A DNA stretch of 64,000 nt, from positions 1 through 64,000 of the forward strand of contig CBDDBR010000007.1 in NCBI GenBank assembly GCA_965225895.1. The letters are read 5' to 3'. Position 1 is the first letter of the stretch. Each line of letters starts with the position of its first letter. Below, in pieces: positions 41,202-51,390 of the stretch. The stretch comes from Endobugula sp965225895 (GTDB lineage: Bacteria; Pseudomonadota; Gammaproteobacteria; Pseudomonadales; Cellvibrionaceae). The translations under genes and the position numbers were made by a program. Below the pieces are notes generated by a model. That model searched no databases. It had not been told where the DNA came from and was given only the letters and a program-made list of their open reading frames with translations.

Positions 41202-42743
41202 TTATTTTTGTAATAAGTTATTTCCAGTCATTTCTTGCGGAATATCCATGCCCAACATGGTTAACAATGTGGGGGCAATATCGGATAGTTTACCTTCGCT
41301 TAACGTTGGCGTATTCCCTTTATTGGATACGTGAACGAGTGGTACGGGGCCATTGGTGTGTGATGTGACTGGGCCGCCACTGTGTGGATCTACCATAAGC
41401 TCTACGTTGCCATGATCGGCGGTAATAAGGCATTCGCCGTTAACTTTTAAGATAGCATCGGTAACGCGTTTTAAGCATATGTCGAGCGCTTCTACGGCTT
41501 TAATGGCCGCATCCATTTTCCCTGTGTGACCAACCATATCGCCATTTGCGTAGTTACAAATAATCGCATCGTATTCACCGCTTTCAATTGCGGCGACTAG
41601 GTTGTCGGTGACTTCGGGCGCGCTCATTTCAGGCTGTAGGTCATACGTAGCTACGTCGGGTGATTGAATTAAAATACGTTTTTCACCGTCGTATTCTGAT
41701 TCAACGCCGCCACTAAAAAAGAACGTTACGTGTGCATATTTTTCTGTTTCGGCAATACGTAATTGTGTTTTATTATTTTTAGCTAAGTATTCGCCCAAGG
41801 TGTTAGTTAATGATTCGGGCGGATAGGCGCAGGGTAATGGAATGTCACTCGCGTATTCTGTGAGCATGACAAAGTTATTGATTGTAGGATATACACTGCG
41901 ATCCAAGGTGCTGTCTAAATCATCTTGTGTGAGTGCGCGAGTAAGTTCGCGTGCGCGGTCGGGGCGAAAATTCATAAAAATAACAGCATCGTCATCATTA
42001 ATGGTGACGGCTTTGCCGTTAGGTTGTATCGAGGTGGCAGGGCAAAATTCATCGTCTTTATCCTGCGCATAAGCTTGCTGTAAACCGTCAACACCGTGGC
42101 TTGCAATATTTTCAGCAGTGCCTTGTGTGAGTAAGTCGTAGGCTTGCTGCACGCGTTCCCAGCGATTGTCGCGATCCATGGCGTAGTAGCGGCCAATCAG
42201 TGAGGCAAGATGCCCCGTGCCTAATGCGGCAAATTTCTCTTCGATTTTTTCGATAGACGCTTGCGCACTACGTGGCGGTGTATCACGGCCATCTAAAAAG
42301 GCGTGTACGTAAACTTTTTTAGCCCCTCGTTTTACGGCGAGCTCCATCATGGCTGTGATTTGATCTTCGTGGCTGTGAACACCACCGGGTGATAATAGGC
42401 CAAGTAAATGTACCGCTTTATCGCTGGCCACAGCACGATCAACGGCTGTGGTGAGTGCGGGGTTGGTAAAAAAATCACCGTCGGCAATTGCTTTATCAAT
42501 TTTGGTAAAGTTTTGGTACACAACACGGCCAGCCCCTAAGTTCATGTGGCCGACTTCAGAATTACCCATTTGTCCGTCGGGTAAGCCCACGGCCAAGCCT
42601 GATGTTTGAATAAGGCTATGGGGATAATTTGCCCACAAATGATCCCATGTGGGGCAGTGTGCCGCTTCGATAGCATTAGATTGAGAGGTTTCGGAGTATC
42701 CAAAACCATCGAGAATAAAAAGCGCGACTGTTTTCTTGCTCAT
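41202..42743 (-). CDS. gpmI: 2,3-bisphosphoglycerate-independent phosphoglycerate mutase
   Basis: 513 residues, normal length. Phosphatase domain begins TVALFILDGFG; the phosphoserine is in GQMGNSEVGHMNLGAGR; manganese ligands in HGNVELM-type (ITADHGNVELM) and DGRDTPPRSA. It interconverts 2- and 3-phosphoglycerate in glycolysis. In relatives gpmI is next to envC and rhodanese-grxC-secB; here it lies about 16 kb away. Confidence 0.93.
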   Translation of the reverse strand: MSKKTVALFILDGFGYSETSQSNAIEAAHCPTWDHLWANYPHSLIQTSGLAVGLPDGQMGNSEVGHMNLGAGRVVYQNFTKIDKAIADGDFFTNPALTTAVDRAVASDKAVHLLGLLSPGGVHSHEDQITAMMELAVKRGAKKVYVHAFLDGRDTPPRSAQASIEKIEEKFAALGTGHLASLIGRYYAMDRDNRWERVQQAYDLLTQGTAENIASHGVDGLQQAYAQDKDDEFCPATSIQPNGKAVTINDDDAVIFMNFRPDRARELTRALTQDDLDSTLDRSVYPTINNFVMLTEYASDIPLPCAYPPESLTNTLGEYLAKNNKTQLRIAETEKYAHVTFFFSGGVESEYDGEKRILIQSPDVATYDLQPEMSAPEVTDNLVAAIESGEYDAIICNYANGDMVGHTGKMDAAIKAVEALDICLKRVTDAILKVNGECLITADHGNVELMVDPHSGGPVTSHTNGPVPLVHVSNKGNTPTLSEGKLSDIAPTLLTMLGMDIPQEMTGNNLLQK

Positions 42744-42895
42744 AATAGAGATGACTCACCGTATAAAAATATGTGTAATTAATCGTCTATTATACGTGAA
42801 GATGATTATTGGGGCACGGGCATTAGCTATTTGAAGGTAATTTTGTTGTACTTTTTATCTGTTTTTCTTATCTGTTTTTCGTGTGCTTTGGTTGA

Positions 42896-43933
42896 CTAAT
42901 GGCTTTGTAAAATAGATGCAATGACATTTTCAGCGGCTTGCCAGTATTCGTCTGTTTCTTTTACTAAATGGTGCCGTGCTTGGGGGATGTAATGCACTTG
43001 GGCATGGGGAAAAAGTTGTTGTAGCTTTTTGATGTTGTAACGCCAGTCAACGGTTGTGTCGGCCGTGCCTTGAATAATGCTAAGTGCTTGCGGATGTTGT
43101 GTAGTATGAGATTGTTGCTTGATGCCTTTATACCAACAGTGCATAGCGTTTATCCATGACAGTGGAATGCGGCGTGCTTGTAGTGGGTCTTTATGGCGTA
43201 AAAAATAATTGAATTCTGTGTCGTGGCTTGATGGCACAAATGTGCGTTTGATACTGTCAATAAATGGTGCGAACAAGGCATGTACACAGCGTAAAAACGG
43301 CCAGTAACGAATACGCACTAAGGGTGCAAGTAAAATCACATGCTCGAATGTATGTGGCGTATTTGTAGGGTGAAGTAGTGCCTCTGTTAGAACAGAGCAT
43401 CCCGTACTTTGCCCTATGGCGTATAGCGGGCCCGATAGTAAGTTTGCATCTTTAGCATTTTGTATAACGGTATTCAGTATTTTGGTATAGGTTCTAAAGT
43501 GATCTATAGCCGCAGGCTCGCCACCGCTTAAGCCGTGCCCCGGCAAATCAAAACACAGCACGTTATAGTGATTGGTGAGTGCCCATTGAATGATGCGACC
43601 GTACAAGCCAACATGATCAAAATAGCCGTGAGCGAGCACAATCGTACCAACGGCCTCGTCAATTTTCCAGTATTGTTGCACGATACGAAAAGGTTGCTCT
43701 GGCAGCGAGTCTTTTGATGGTGATGTATGAATCGATGTTTGCCAGATGTAATGGGTACAAGGTGAGCGCTGTGCAATGCAGTGAATATTGTAATGGTGTA
43801 AATAGTTGTGAATGAGTGTGTGAATGTCAGTATGGTTGGTCGTGGCAGCGTGCGAGCGTGTTGGCAATGGCGTGTTGGGTAATTGCGCAATAAATTCGGG
43901 GAGTACATTAAAAAATAAAGCAGAGGTTGCCAT
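42896..43933 (-). CDS. Alpha/beta hydrolase (lysophospholipase-like, Hydrolase_4)
   Basis: 345 residues. Oxyanion start VLAHGYFDHVGLYGR, nucleophile elbow GQSTGCS (GxSxG), acid in GTADTTVDW, histidine in ARHHLV, so the triad is complete. LPGHGLSGGEPA is typical of the monoacylglycerol-lipase-like Hydrolase_4 group. The N-terminus has about 60 residues rich in H and T before the hydrolase domain. Likely a cytoplasmic esterase of lipids; substrate unknown. Confidence 0.8.
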   Translation of the reverse strand: MATSALFFNVLPEFIAQLPNTPLPTRSHAATTNHTDIHTLIHNYLHHYNIHCIAQRSPCTHYIWQTSIHTSPSKDSLPEQPFRIVQQYWKIDEAVGTIVLAHGYFDHVGLYGRIIQWALTNHYNVLCFDLPGHGLSGGEPAAIDHFRTYTKILNTVIQNAKDANLLSGPLYAIGQSTGCSVLTEALLHPTNTPHTFEHVILLAPLVRIRYWPFLRCVHALFAPFIDSIKRTFVPSSHDTEFNYFLRHKDPLQARRIPLSWINAMHCWYKGIKQQSHTTQHPQALSIIQGTADTTVDWRYNIKKLQQLFPHAQVHYIPQARHHLVKETDEYWQAAENVIASILQSH

Positions 43934-43961
43934 AATAGTCTATTAGTGTGTGATCAATGTA

Positions 43962-44438
43962 TTAGTTTAGCATGGGTGGAAATTGGTCGGCATGTTTAGC
44001 AATCCATTCACTGGCGGCTTGATCACTACTTAATTCTCGTCCTTCCTGTTTTTTTACAATTTTTCGATAGGCTTCTATGTGGCATACCTGTTCGGCCATT
44101 CTGGCAGAAAATGCCGTGTTATGATTGGTGAAGCTAACGCCAATACTATAATTTTTTATATGTCCCGCTGCATTTTTTATAGGTTCGCACCAGCAGACTT
44201 GGGCATCGATTTCAAAATGGCTATCATTTAACGGGATCGATAGGTGTAGCCATTGTTGAGGCGCAATGTAGCGTTGAGAATAAAAGCGCAAGCCACTATG
44301 GCAAGGCATTGAATACTGTCTGTGTTGATATTCTATAGGTGCATCACTAATGGAATACCTTAGTGGAATGTTTTCGGGATGCTGAATAAATTGTGTTTCT
44401 ACAACTGTCATTTGAGTACGGCGTAATGTGATGATCAC
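43962..44438 (-). CDS. PilZ-like domain protein, degenerate
   Basis: 158 residues. The segment MPCHSGLRFYSQRYIAPQQWLHLSIP with a later CWCEP...YSIGVSF is of PilZ type, but the usual arginine-rich RxxxR start is not clear, so cyclic-di-GMP binding is doubtful. GTG 44438 or ATG 44411 may be the start. Soluble. Confidence 0.6.
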   Translation of the reverse strand: MIITLRRTQMTVVETQFIQHPENIPLRYSISDAPIEYQHRQYSMPCHSGLRFYSQRYIAPQQWLHLSIPLNDSHFEIDAQVCWCEPIKNAAGHIKNYSIGVSFTNHNTAFSARMAEQVCHIEAYRKIVKKQEGRELSSDQAASEWIAKHADQFPPMLN

Positions 44439-44500
44439 TCTATTATTAAGCGTAGCACTTAAATAATAATTAGAAAGTCAGTACGCCGTAGAATTTCAGC

Positions 44501-45439
44501 TTATTTGCTTTTTTTAATCCATTGTTGAATCACAATGTTAATAATAAAAAACACAAGTAGTCCTGCAATAATTCCAATAAGTGCATCCATTAACAAGGGG
44601 GCAATGATTGCTAAGGCAGTATGTAACTCTGCTGCGCTATGTGTGATGTGTGCAATGCTGTGATGTAGCCATGGTATGCCATGACTCATTATACCGCCGC
44701 CTACTAAAAACATGGCGGTTGTTCCTAATAGCGATAACGTCTTCATTAAATAGGGTACGGTTTGTAATAAGCCATAACCTATTTTTCGTTGAATACGTGT
44801 ACTTAGTGAATCGCCATGTTGTTGGTGAAGGTATAATCCCCAGTCATCGAGTCGTACGATACCTGCCACAAGCCCATAGACAAAAACGGTAATAAGTATG
44901 GCAACGGTGCTTAGTACCCATGCTTGGGTAACAAACGGTTCGCTCGCAACAACACCTAAACTAATCGCGATAATTTCTGCGGATAAAATAAAATCAGTAC
45001 GGATAGCCCCTTTCACTTTTTCTTTTTCAAAGGCGAGCATATCAACTGCAGGATCATTAATGGCGGTGGTGAGTGCTTGATGGTGTTGTTCTTTTTCTAC
45101 TCGATGAAAAAATTTGTGTATCACCGCTTCAATGCCTTCATAGCAGAGAAATAATCCTCCAATAATGAGTAAAGGGGTGATCAATACAGGGATAAATACA
45201 CTAATAGCCAGTGCAAGAGGAAGCAAAATAAGTTTGTTGATAAACGAACCTTTGGCAACCGCCCACACAACGGGTAATTCTCTATCGGCGTTAACCCCCG
45301 TCACTTGTTGGGCGTTCAGTGCTAGATCATCACCCAGTACGCCGGCTGTTTTTTGTACGGTTGTTTTTGATAGTGTGGCTACATCATCTAATAGTGTGGC
45401 GATGTCATCAATTAATAATAATAAGCTGCTGCCTGCCAT
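44501..45439 (-). CDS. DUF808 (YedI-like) membrane protein
   Basis: 312 residues with the family start (AGSSLLLLIDDIATLLDDVA) and about seven hydrophobic segments; KEKVKGAIRTDFILSAEIIAISLG is a signature. Inner membrane. Function unknown in the family. Confidence 0.85.
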   Translation of the reverse strand: MAGSSLLLLIDDIATLLDDVATLSKTTVQKTAGVLGDDLALNAQQVTGVNADRELPVVWAVAKGSFINKLILLPLALAISVFIPVLITPLLIIGGLFLCYEGIEAVIHKFFHRVEKEQHHQALTTAINDPAVDMLAFEKEKVKGAIRTDFILSAEIIAISLGVVASEPFVTQAWVLSTVAILITVFVYGLVAGIVRLDDWGLYLHQQHGDSLSTRIQRKIGYGLLQTVPYLMKTLSLLGTTAMFLVGGGIMSHGIPWLHHSIAHITHSAAELHTALAIIAPLLMDALIGIIAGLLVFFIINIVIQQWIKKSK

Positions 45440-45526
45440 GGTGCTTCCTCATTTTTTATAAAAGGCTATAGTAACAATAATACGATTAAAAATAAGGCTT
45501 ATGATCGGTGTTTAGATTATGAACTG

Positions 45527-45994
45527 TTATCTGTGTTGCGAATGATTATCTATGCTTATAGGGTTGCTTAGATTATTTATTGTTGTTTTTCTGAGTAATT
45601 TCAACAGTAGATGTCTGAGGGCTTTTAATAAAGGGTATAAATAATGCGCTCGTTTTTTTGATGAAAACAATCCATGATTGATACGATTAAACCAGCCCGT
45701 GCGACTGCTGATTAATGCTAATACATGAATGGCATCTGCACCGTAATAGCATTGGTCGCCAATGAGTACGATCATGCCTTGATCAATATTGAGGTGACGT
45801 TCGGTGGCAAGAGCAATATATTTGGAGTGTTGTCGTGCATCAATTAATTGCAGTTGTCTCTGGCGACCTTCAATAAGACTGGAGTGAATATTTATCCATT
45901 GGCAATAGTTCTTACAAATAGGGCAGTCTTTATCATAGATGAGTACAATATCATCCATCTTAGGGGGCTGTTGCAACGCGTGCTGCTTATTCAT
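45527..45994 (-). CDS. DCC-family (DUF393) thiol-disulfide oxidoreductase-like protein
   Basis: 155 residues; the CxxC is in YDKDCPICKNYCQW, the family signature. Basic C-terminal region (HYLYPLLKALRHLLLKLLRK). Possibly membrane-associated. Start overlaps nothing; it follows the DUF302 gene by 3 bases on the same strand, so they form a pair. Confidence 0.78.
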   Translation of the reverse strand: MNKQHALQQPPKMDDIVLIYDKDCPICKNYCQWINIHSSLIEGRQRQLQLIDARQHSKYIALATERHLNIDQGMIVLIGDQCYYGADAIHVLALISSRTGWFNRINHGLFSSKKRAHYLYPLLKALRHLLLKLLRKTTINNLSNPISIDNHSQHR

Positions 45995-45997
45995 TTA

Positions 45998-46465
45998 TTA
46001 TGGTTGTGGGTTTGTTGCTGCCCGTGCGAAAGCGTCGAGTGCCGCCGACATCTTCTTTATAATAGCATCGCAAGCGGTGATGGTATGACGTGTAACAAGG
46101 TATTGCGGGTCGTTATAGCTGAGGTGAACGGTACCTTGTGCATCTTCCCAAATTAATGCTTTTTGCGGTAAATCAATACCGCTAGATTGTGCGCACTGCA
46201 TAAGCGGCGCACCTATTTTAGGGTTGCCAAAAATAATGACCTCGGTAAACCTTAGTGATGTATCGACACTCTTTGCGCCTGCTTGATGATCAATACGGGC
46301 AAAAATAGTCATGCCTTTCTTTTCTAAAAGAGACACTAGGCGATGACTCGTTTCTTTTGCGGTATATTCGCTGGTATGGTGAATAAGCCCTGATTCGGCG
46401 AAGCTGTGAGTTGATAAACTCATTAAACATAATAGGCTGCTAATAAGGTATAAAGCATTGCGCAT
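45998..46465 (-). CDS. DUF302 protein with signal peptide
   Basis: About 155 residues from ATG 46465 (an upstream in-frame ATG at 46492 would add nine residues in front of the signal peptide). Signal peptide ends FAESG. DUF302 core: KKGMTIFARIDHQAGA, then LRFTEVIIFGNPKIGAPLMQ, WEDAQGTVHLSYNDP. Periplasmic. The role of the family is unknown. Confidence 0.8.
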   Translation of the reverse strand: MRNALYLISSLLCLMSLSTHSFAESGLIHHTSEYTAKETSHRLVSLLEKKGMTIFARIDHQAGAKSVDTSLRFTEVIIFGNPKIGAPLMQCAQSSGIDLPQKALIWEDAQGTVHLSYNDPQYLVTRHTITACDAIIKKMSAALDAFARAATNPQP

Positions 46466-46812
46466 AATATTGTTTCCACAGTGATCATTCATTGTTAGAG
46501 TGCAAGTAGCGTAAGAGTCAGTCGTGAATATGGTAATGGTTTTTAGTGGTGAAAACTACCGTAATATCATGTGAATAGTGTTTGGTTCATTAGATCAAAT
46601 AAATAAAAATTAACGGCGTAGTGTTAATGATAAAATAACTATAGTGCACATGATTGCTCAAGCTGTGGCAGTACTATTGGCGTTAAACATAAAATGATGT
46701 TGCCTTTTTTGAGTATTGTAATTGTAAACTGTACTAGCTATTTAATCGGTTAATTGAAAAAGCATAACAGGTGATGCATGCGTAAAAATATTTTTAAGGT
46801 AATATCAATTAA
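46466..46812. other. Gap without a recognised gene
   Basis: About 350 bases between divergent genes. AT-rich; it should hold both promoters but I could not single out convincing -10/-35 pairs. Confidence 0.45.
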
Positions 46813-48039
46813 ATGAAGTCATTGTATGTAGATTGTATTGTTATTGGCGGCGGTGCGGCTGGGTTAATGTGTGCGGCGACTGCGGCAAAACGAGGTAAGT
46901 CAGTTCGAGTAGTTGATCACGCGAATAAGGTAGGTAAAAAAATACTGATGTCGGGTGGTGGACGCTGCAATTTTACCAATTATTTTGTAGAGCCAGAAAA
47001 TTTTATTTCGCATAATCCGCACTTTTGTATTTCGGCATTACGCCGTTATACACAGTATGATTTTTTGGAGCTAGTACAAAAATACCATTTAGAATATCAC
47101 GAGAAAACACTAGGTCAGTTGTTTTGTGATCATAAAGCAAAAGATATTTTAAATATTTTATTGGCTGAATGTGACGAACATAATGTACAGATTCATACCC
47201 AGTGCTCAATTGCATCTGTCGCGCATGTGGCAGCAGAAGATAATCATATCCGTTTTCGCATCCAGACCAGTGATGGGGTGATGGAGTGCCACTCATTAGT
47301 TATAGCAACGGGAGGTTTATCGATTCCAACGATGGGGGCAACAGGCTTAGGGTATGATGTTGCCAAGCAGTTTGGTTTGCGAGTTAAGCCACGTTATGCG
47401 TCTTTAGTGCCTTTTACATTAAAAAATAATGAGCAAGGTGAATTATTACGCTTAGCTCAATCGTTAGCGGGCGTTGCTTTGCCAGTATCGGTCAGTTGTG
47501 GTGAGCAATCATTTTCTGAGGGTTTATTGTTTACCCATAAAGGGGTTAGTGGCCCCTCTATATTACAGATTTCTAATTACTGGAATGTAGGCGATATGAT
47601 TATCATTGATTTTTTGCCTGCGGAATCATTAGCAACATTGTGTGAAATGTGGCAGCAAGAAAATAATAAAGCCGATTTAATCAATTTATTATCACGGTAT
47701 TTACCGAAACGGTTTGTGCAAGCATGGTTTGAATACCATACAGAATTACATTCATTGGCAGGTAAGTCCGTGGCTCAATTAAGTAAAGCTGACATAATAT
47801 TACTTGAAACAAGTTTTCATCGTTGGGCATGTGTTCCAGCAGGTACCGAAGGTTATAAAACAGCAGAGGTAACTAAAGGTGGAGTTGATACTGATGATGT
47901 GTCATCTAAAACATTTGAAGCGAAAAAAACCGAGGGATTATTTTTTGTGGGTGAAGTATTAGATGTGACTGGGTGGCTCGGTGGCTTTAATTTTCAGTGG
48001 GCATGGTCGAGTGCATATTGTGCCGCACAGTATGTATAA
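46813..48039 (+). CDS. HI0933/YhiN-family FAD flavoprotein
   Basis: 408 residues. FAD motif CIVIGGGAAGLMCAATAAKRG, GRCNFTN, the family motif GQLFCDHKAKDI and the C-terminal GLFFVGEVLDVTGWLGGFNFQWAW. A BaiN-type reductase of unknown substrate. No strong ribosome site at the start; AAGG lies 13 bases upstream. Confidence 0.85.
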   Translation: MKSLYVDCIVIGGGAAGLMCAATAAKRGKSVRVVDHANKVGKKILMSGGGRCNFTNYFVEPENFISHNPHFCISALRRYTQYDFLELVQKYHLEYHEKTLGQLFCDHKAKDILNILLAECDEHNVQIHTQCSIASVAHVAAEDNHIRFRIQTSDGVMECHSLVIATGGLSIPTMGATGLGYDVAKQFGLRVKPRYASLVPFTLKNNEQGELLRLAQSLAGVALPVSVSCGEQSFSEGLLFTHKGVSGPSILQISNYWNVGDMIIIDFLPAESLATLCEMWQQENNKADLINLLSRYLPKRFVQAWFEYHTELHSLAGKSVAQLSKADIILLETSFHRWACVPAGTEGYKTAEVTKGGVDTDDVSSKTFEAKKTEGLFFVGEVLDVTGWLGGFNFQWAWSSAYCAAQYV

Positions 48040-48077
48040 TATATGTTTATGGTAATGCACGTAATAATGAGAAAACA

Positions 48078-49328
48078 ATGAAAATTATTTTGGTGGCAGA
48101 GCATGCCTCTATCGATTTTGGTGGTGAAGCGGCACTGCCGTGTCATTATTTTAGAGTCTTGCGGGCTAGAAACTATGATGTAAATTTAGTCGTTCATGAG
48201 CGTTCTCGGTCTTTTTTATCACGTGTTTTTAAGAATGACGGCGATCATATTTATTATGTAAAAGATAGCCGAATGCATCGTTTTTTACATGCTTGTCAGC
48301 GATACTTGCCGCGACGATTAGGCGGAATGACATTTGGTTTTTTGTTGCGAGTGCTAACACAGTATATTCAAAAGCGACTTGTTCAGCGTTTGATTGTTGA
48401 AGATAACGAAAATAATAATATTGTTGTTCATCAGGTTATTCCTGTTTCACCGAAAGAACCCTCTCTATTGTTCGGTTTAAATGTGCCTGTTGTTATCGGT
48501 CCTTTAAATGGAGGTATGTATTATCCAAAAGGGTTTGAAGGATATGAAGGGCGTTTGTCTCTTTGGTTTAATGATATAGGTCGTGTGATATCAAAGCCGA
48601 TTAACTGTCTTTTTCGGGGTAAAAGAAATGCTGCGGTCATTATGGTTTCTAATCAGCGTACCGCCGATGCTCTTCCTAGTGGGTTAAAAGGCGATGTACG
48701 TTTCATTGTTGAAAATGGCGTTGATCTGTCTGTTTGGCAGGCTGCGGCATTTGACAAGACATCTGAGCTGCCTACATTTGTGTATGTGGGGCGCTTGGTT
48801 GATTGGAAAGCTGTAGATATTTTATTGGATGCATTTTTTAAAGCTTGTGATGTATATGGCCCAATGCAGCTACGTATTATAGGTGATGGTGATCAGCGAG
48901 AATATTTAGAGCAAATAGTGTTAAAACATCATGATCAAGCGGGCGAAGTATTGTTTCATGGTTGGATAGCCCAACAGGATATTGCCCCGATTTTATCTAA
49001 CAGTGTGGCACTGGTATTGCCGAGTTTATATGAATGTGGCGGTGCTGTAGTGTTAGAAGCAATGGCATTGTCTAAAGCGGTGATATCCACTAATTGGGGT
49101 GGCCCATCGGACTATTTGGATGATTCCTGCGGAATATTGATTGAGCCTACCTCGCGAGAAGGTTTGGTTGATGGTTTTTCTGATGCGATGTTACGCTTAG
49201 CGAATAACTCAGTATTGTCGAAATCGTTGGGTGCTTGTGGCAGAAAAAAAATAGAAGAACATTACAATTGGGAAAAGAAAGTAGACGATGTGATAGATAT
49301 TTATTGCCAGCAGTTCAGTGATGATTGA
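48078..49328 (+). CDS. Glycosyltransferase family 4 (GT-B)
   Basis: 416 residues from ATG 48078, where GAGAAAACA precedes the start. C-terminal GT4 domain: VYVGRLVDWKAVDILLDAF, RIIGDGDQREYLEQIV, LPSLYECGGAVVLEAMALSKAVIST (the acidic E-x7-E motif), NWGGPSDYL. It would transfer a sugar from a nucleotide sugar in the cytoplasm. Isolated from other polysaccharide genes in the window, so its glycan is unknown. Confidence 0.85.
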   Translation: MKIILVAEHASIDFGGEAALPCHYFRVLRARNYDVNLVVHERSRSFLSRVFKNDGDHIYYVKDSRMHRFLHACQRYLPRRLGGMTFGFLLRVLTQYIQKRLVQRLIVEDNENNNIVVHQVIPVSPKEPSLLFGLNVPVVIGPLNGGMYYPKGFEGYEGRLSLWFNDIGRVISKPINCLFRGKRNAAVIMVSNQRTADALPSGLKGDVRFIVENGVDLSVWQAAAFDKTSELPTFVYVGRLVDWKAVDILLDAFFKACDVYGPMQLRIIGDGDQREYLEQIVLKHHDQAGEVLFHGWIAQQDIAPILSNSVALVLPSLYECGGAVVLEAMALSKAVISTNWGGPSDYLDDSCGILIEPTSREGLVDGFSDAMLRLANNSVLSKSLGACGRKKIEEHYNWEKKVDDVIDIYCQQFSDD

Positions 49329-49341
49329 GTGTTTTAGTCAT

Positions 49342-49382
49342 AAAAAAAGCCGAGCTATTTATGTTTATAGCTCGGCTTTTTT
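49342..49382. terminator. Bidirectional terminator between glycosyltransferase and rho
   Basis: AAAAAAAGCCGAGCTAT pairs with ATAGCTCGGCTTTTTT around an 8-base loop. It serves the two convergent genes. Confidence 0.88.
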
Positions 49383-49402
49383 GTATGTATCATATCAATG
49401 GT

Positions 49403-50662
49403 CTATTTACGCTTCATTGACATAAAAAATTCATCGTTTGATTTAAAGTCTTTTAAACGATCCACTAAAAATTCAGTGGCTGCGACATCTTCCATATCAT
49501 TGAGTAGTTTACGTAAAATCCATACGCGTTGTAATTCATCTTCTTTAATCAGTAACTCTTCGCGACGAGTACCTGAACGGCGTACATTAATTGCTGGGTA
49601 TATACGCTTTTCTGCGACTTTACGGTCAAGGTGTAATTCAAGATTACCTGTACCTTTAAATTCTTCGTAAATCACTTCATCCATTTTAGAACCAGTATCA
49701 ATCAATGCTGTAGCAACAATTGAAAGGCTGCCGCCTTCTTCAATGTTTCGTGCAGCACCAAAAAAGCGTTTGGGTCTTTCAAGTGCGTGAGCATCAACAC
49801 CACCTGTTAATACTTTGCCTGATGACGGGATAACAGTGTTATAAGCACGAGCTAAACGTGTGATGGAATCAAGTAAGATGATGACATCTTTTTTGTGCTC
49901 AACTAAACGTTTGGCGCGTTCAATAACCATTTCGGCTACTTGTACGTGACGCGAAGGGGGCTCATCAAATGTAGAAGCAACAACTTCACCGCGTACAGAA
50001 CGTTGCATTTCTGTCACTTCTTCTGGTCGCTCGTCTATCAGTAATACAATTAAGTGGCATTCAGGGTTGTTGCGTGTGATGGCTTGCGCAATGTTTTGCA
50101 TCATGATGGTCTTACCCGCTTTTGGCGGTGCAACAATTAAACCACGCTGACCTTTACCAATAGGTGATACCAAATCAATAATGCGGCCCGTTAAATCTTC
50201 GGTGGAACCATTCCCTGTTTCTAAGGTGAGTCTATCGTTAGGAAAGAGGGGGGTGAGGTTTTCAAATAAGATTTTATTACGTGAGCTTTCTGGGCGGTCA
50301 AAGTTAATTTGGTTGACCTTTAATAGTGCAAAATAACGCTCGCCTTCTTTGGGTGGGCGAATTTTCCCGGAAATAGTGTCGCCTGTGCGTAAATTAAAGC
50401 GGCGTATTTGGCTGGGTGAAACATAAATGTCATCGGGGCCAGCAAGATATGAACTGTCTGCCGAGCGTAAAAATCCAAAGCCGTCTTGTAATATCTCAAG
50501 TACACCATCGCCGTAAATATCTTCACCACTTTTTGCGTGGCGCTTAAGAATATTAAAAATAATATCTTGTTTGCGAGAGCGGGCAACGTTATCTAGTCCC
50601 ATTTCTTTCGCAATATTAATAAGTTCTTCAATAGGTTTTGTTTTAAGATCGGTTAAATTCAT
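49403..50662 (-). CDS. rho: Transcription termination factor Rho
   Basis: 419 residues, standard length. N-terminal helical and cold-shock-like RNA-binding domain (EILQDGFGFLRSADSSYL, DDIYVSPSQIRRFNLRTGD); ATPase with Walker A APPKAGKT and Walker B IILLDSITR, Q-loop SGKVLTGGVDA. RNA helicase that terminates transcripts. Follows trxA on the same strand, the usual order in gammaproteobacteria. Confidence 0.96.
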   Translation of the reverse strand: MNLTDLKTKPIEELINIAKEMGLDNVARSRKQDIIFNILKRHAKSGEDIYGDGVLEILQDGFGFLRSADSSYLAGPDDIYVSPSQIRRFNLRTGDTISGKIRPPKEGERYFALLKVNQINFDRPESSRNKILFENLTPLFPNDRLTLETGNGSTEDLTGRIIDLVSPIGKGQRGLIVAPPKAGKTIMMQNIAQAITRNNPECHLIVLLIDERPEEVTEMQRSVRGEVVASTFDEPPSRHVQVAEMVIERAKRLVEHKKDVIILLDSITRLARAYNTVIPSSGKVLTGGVDAHALERPKRFFGAARNIEEGGSLSIVATALIDTGSKMDEVIYEEFKGTGNLELHLDRKVAEKRIYPAINVRRSGTRREELLIKEDELQRVWILRKLLNDMEDVAATEFLVDRLKDFKSNDEFFMSMKRK

Positions 50663-51063
50663 AAGAAATGCTTTGAGGTTATTTTGAGGGCTATTAGGAA
50701 GAGTGTAAAAATAGTCTGTTTAATTAGTAAATGTTTATTACTTGAGATAAGTCTTACTCATTGACGGTGTAGATTCATACCCAAATTATATTGAACACGC
50801 GATATTGTGCATCAATAAGGAGTTAGTAAGGGTATGGTGATATGCCAGTGGTATTGATATGACCCTCATGTACTCATCTTCTGTACGTTTATTGTTGAGG
50901 GTGAACCACAAGTAATGTTGAATTAAATCCAAGTATAGCGATTTTGTCGCGCGGTGCAAGGTTCTTTCTGATATTTTTATGGATTATTATTTTGCTATCT
51001 ATGAAATGTATCACTGACTGTGAAAGTGAGTGATACATTGAACCTGTTAATCCGCGCTAGTGT
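50663..51063. other. Leader region upstream of rho
   Basis: 400 bases between trxA and rho. In relatives rho has a long autoregulated leader; no clear leader peptide was seen. A hairpin AATGTATCACT / AGTGATACATT at 51005-51039 sits just after the trxA stop, without a T-tract. An imperfect CCCTCATGTAC / GTTGAGGG pair lies at about 50874-50906. Confidence 0.5.
51005..51039 (-). other. Hairpin after trxA
   Basis: Eleven perfect base pairs (AATGTATCACT with AGTGATACATT). No run of T follows in either orientation, so it may stabilise the trxA mRNA end rather than terminate. Confidence 0.45.
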
Positions 51064-51390
51064 TTATATATTGGTTTTAATAAACTCTTCTAAGTCAGGC
51101 TTTGATAATGCGCCAACAGTTTGTGCTTCTAACTCACCATTTTTGAAAATCATAAGCGTTGGAATACCGCGAACACCGTATTTAGCAGGTGTTTCTTTAT
51201 TGCCATCGACATCCATTTTACAAATAGTGATTTGGCCAGCATATTCAGTCGCTAATTGATCCAATACAGGTGCAATCATTTTGCAAGGTCCACACCAAGC
51301 AGCCCAAAAATCAACAAGTACAGGGCCGTCTGCGGATAGTACGTCGGTATCAAAACTTGTATCCGTTACGTGAGTAATTGCATCACCCAT
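51064..51390 (-). CDS. trxA: Thioredoxin 1
   Basis: 108 residues from ATG 51390 (GGAG 8 bases upstream; a longer frame to 51456 lacks sense as thioredoxin). Active site WAAWCGPCKMIAP and cis-proline in GIPTLMIFKNGE. General disulfide reductase in the cytoplasm. Stands upstream of rho. Confidence 0.95.
   Translation of the reverse strand: MGDAITHVTDTSFDTDVLSADGPVLVDFWAAWCGPCKMIAPVLDQLATEYAGQITICKMDVDGNKETPAKYGVRGIPTLMIFKNGELEAQTVGALSKPDLEEFIKTNI

Noticed and set aside
51005..51039. Rho-independent terminator after trxA.
   Set aside because: The stem is good but no run of T follows it in either orientation; listed only as a hairpin.
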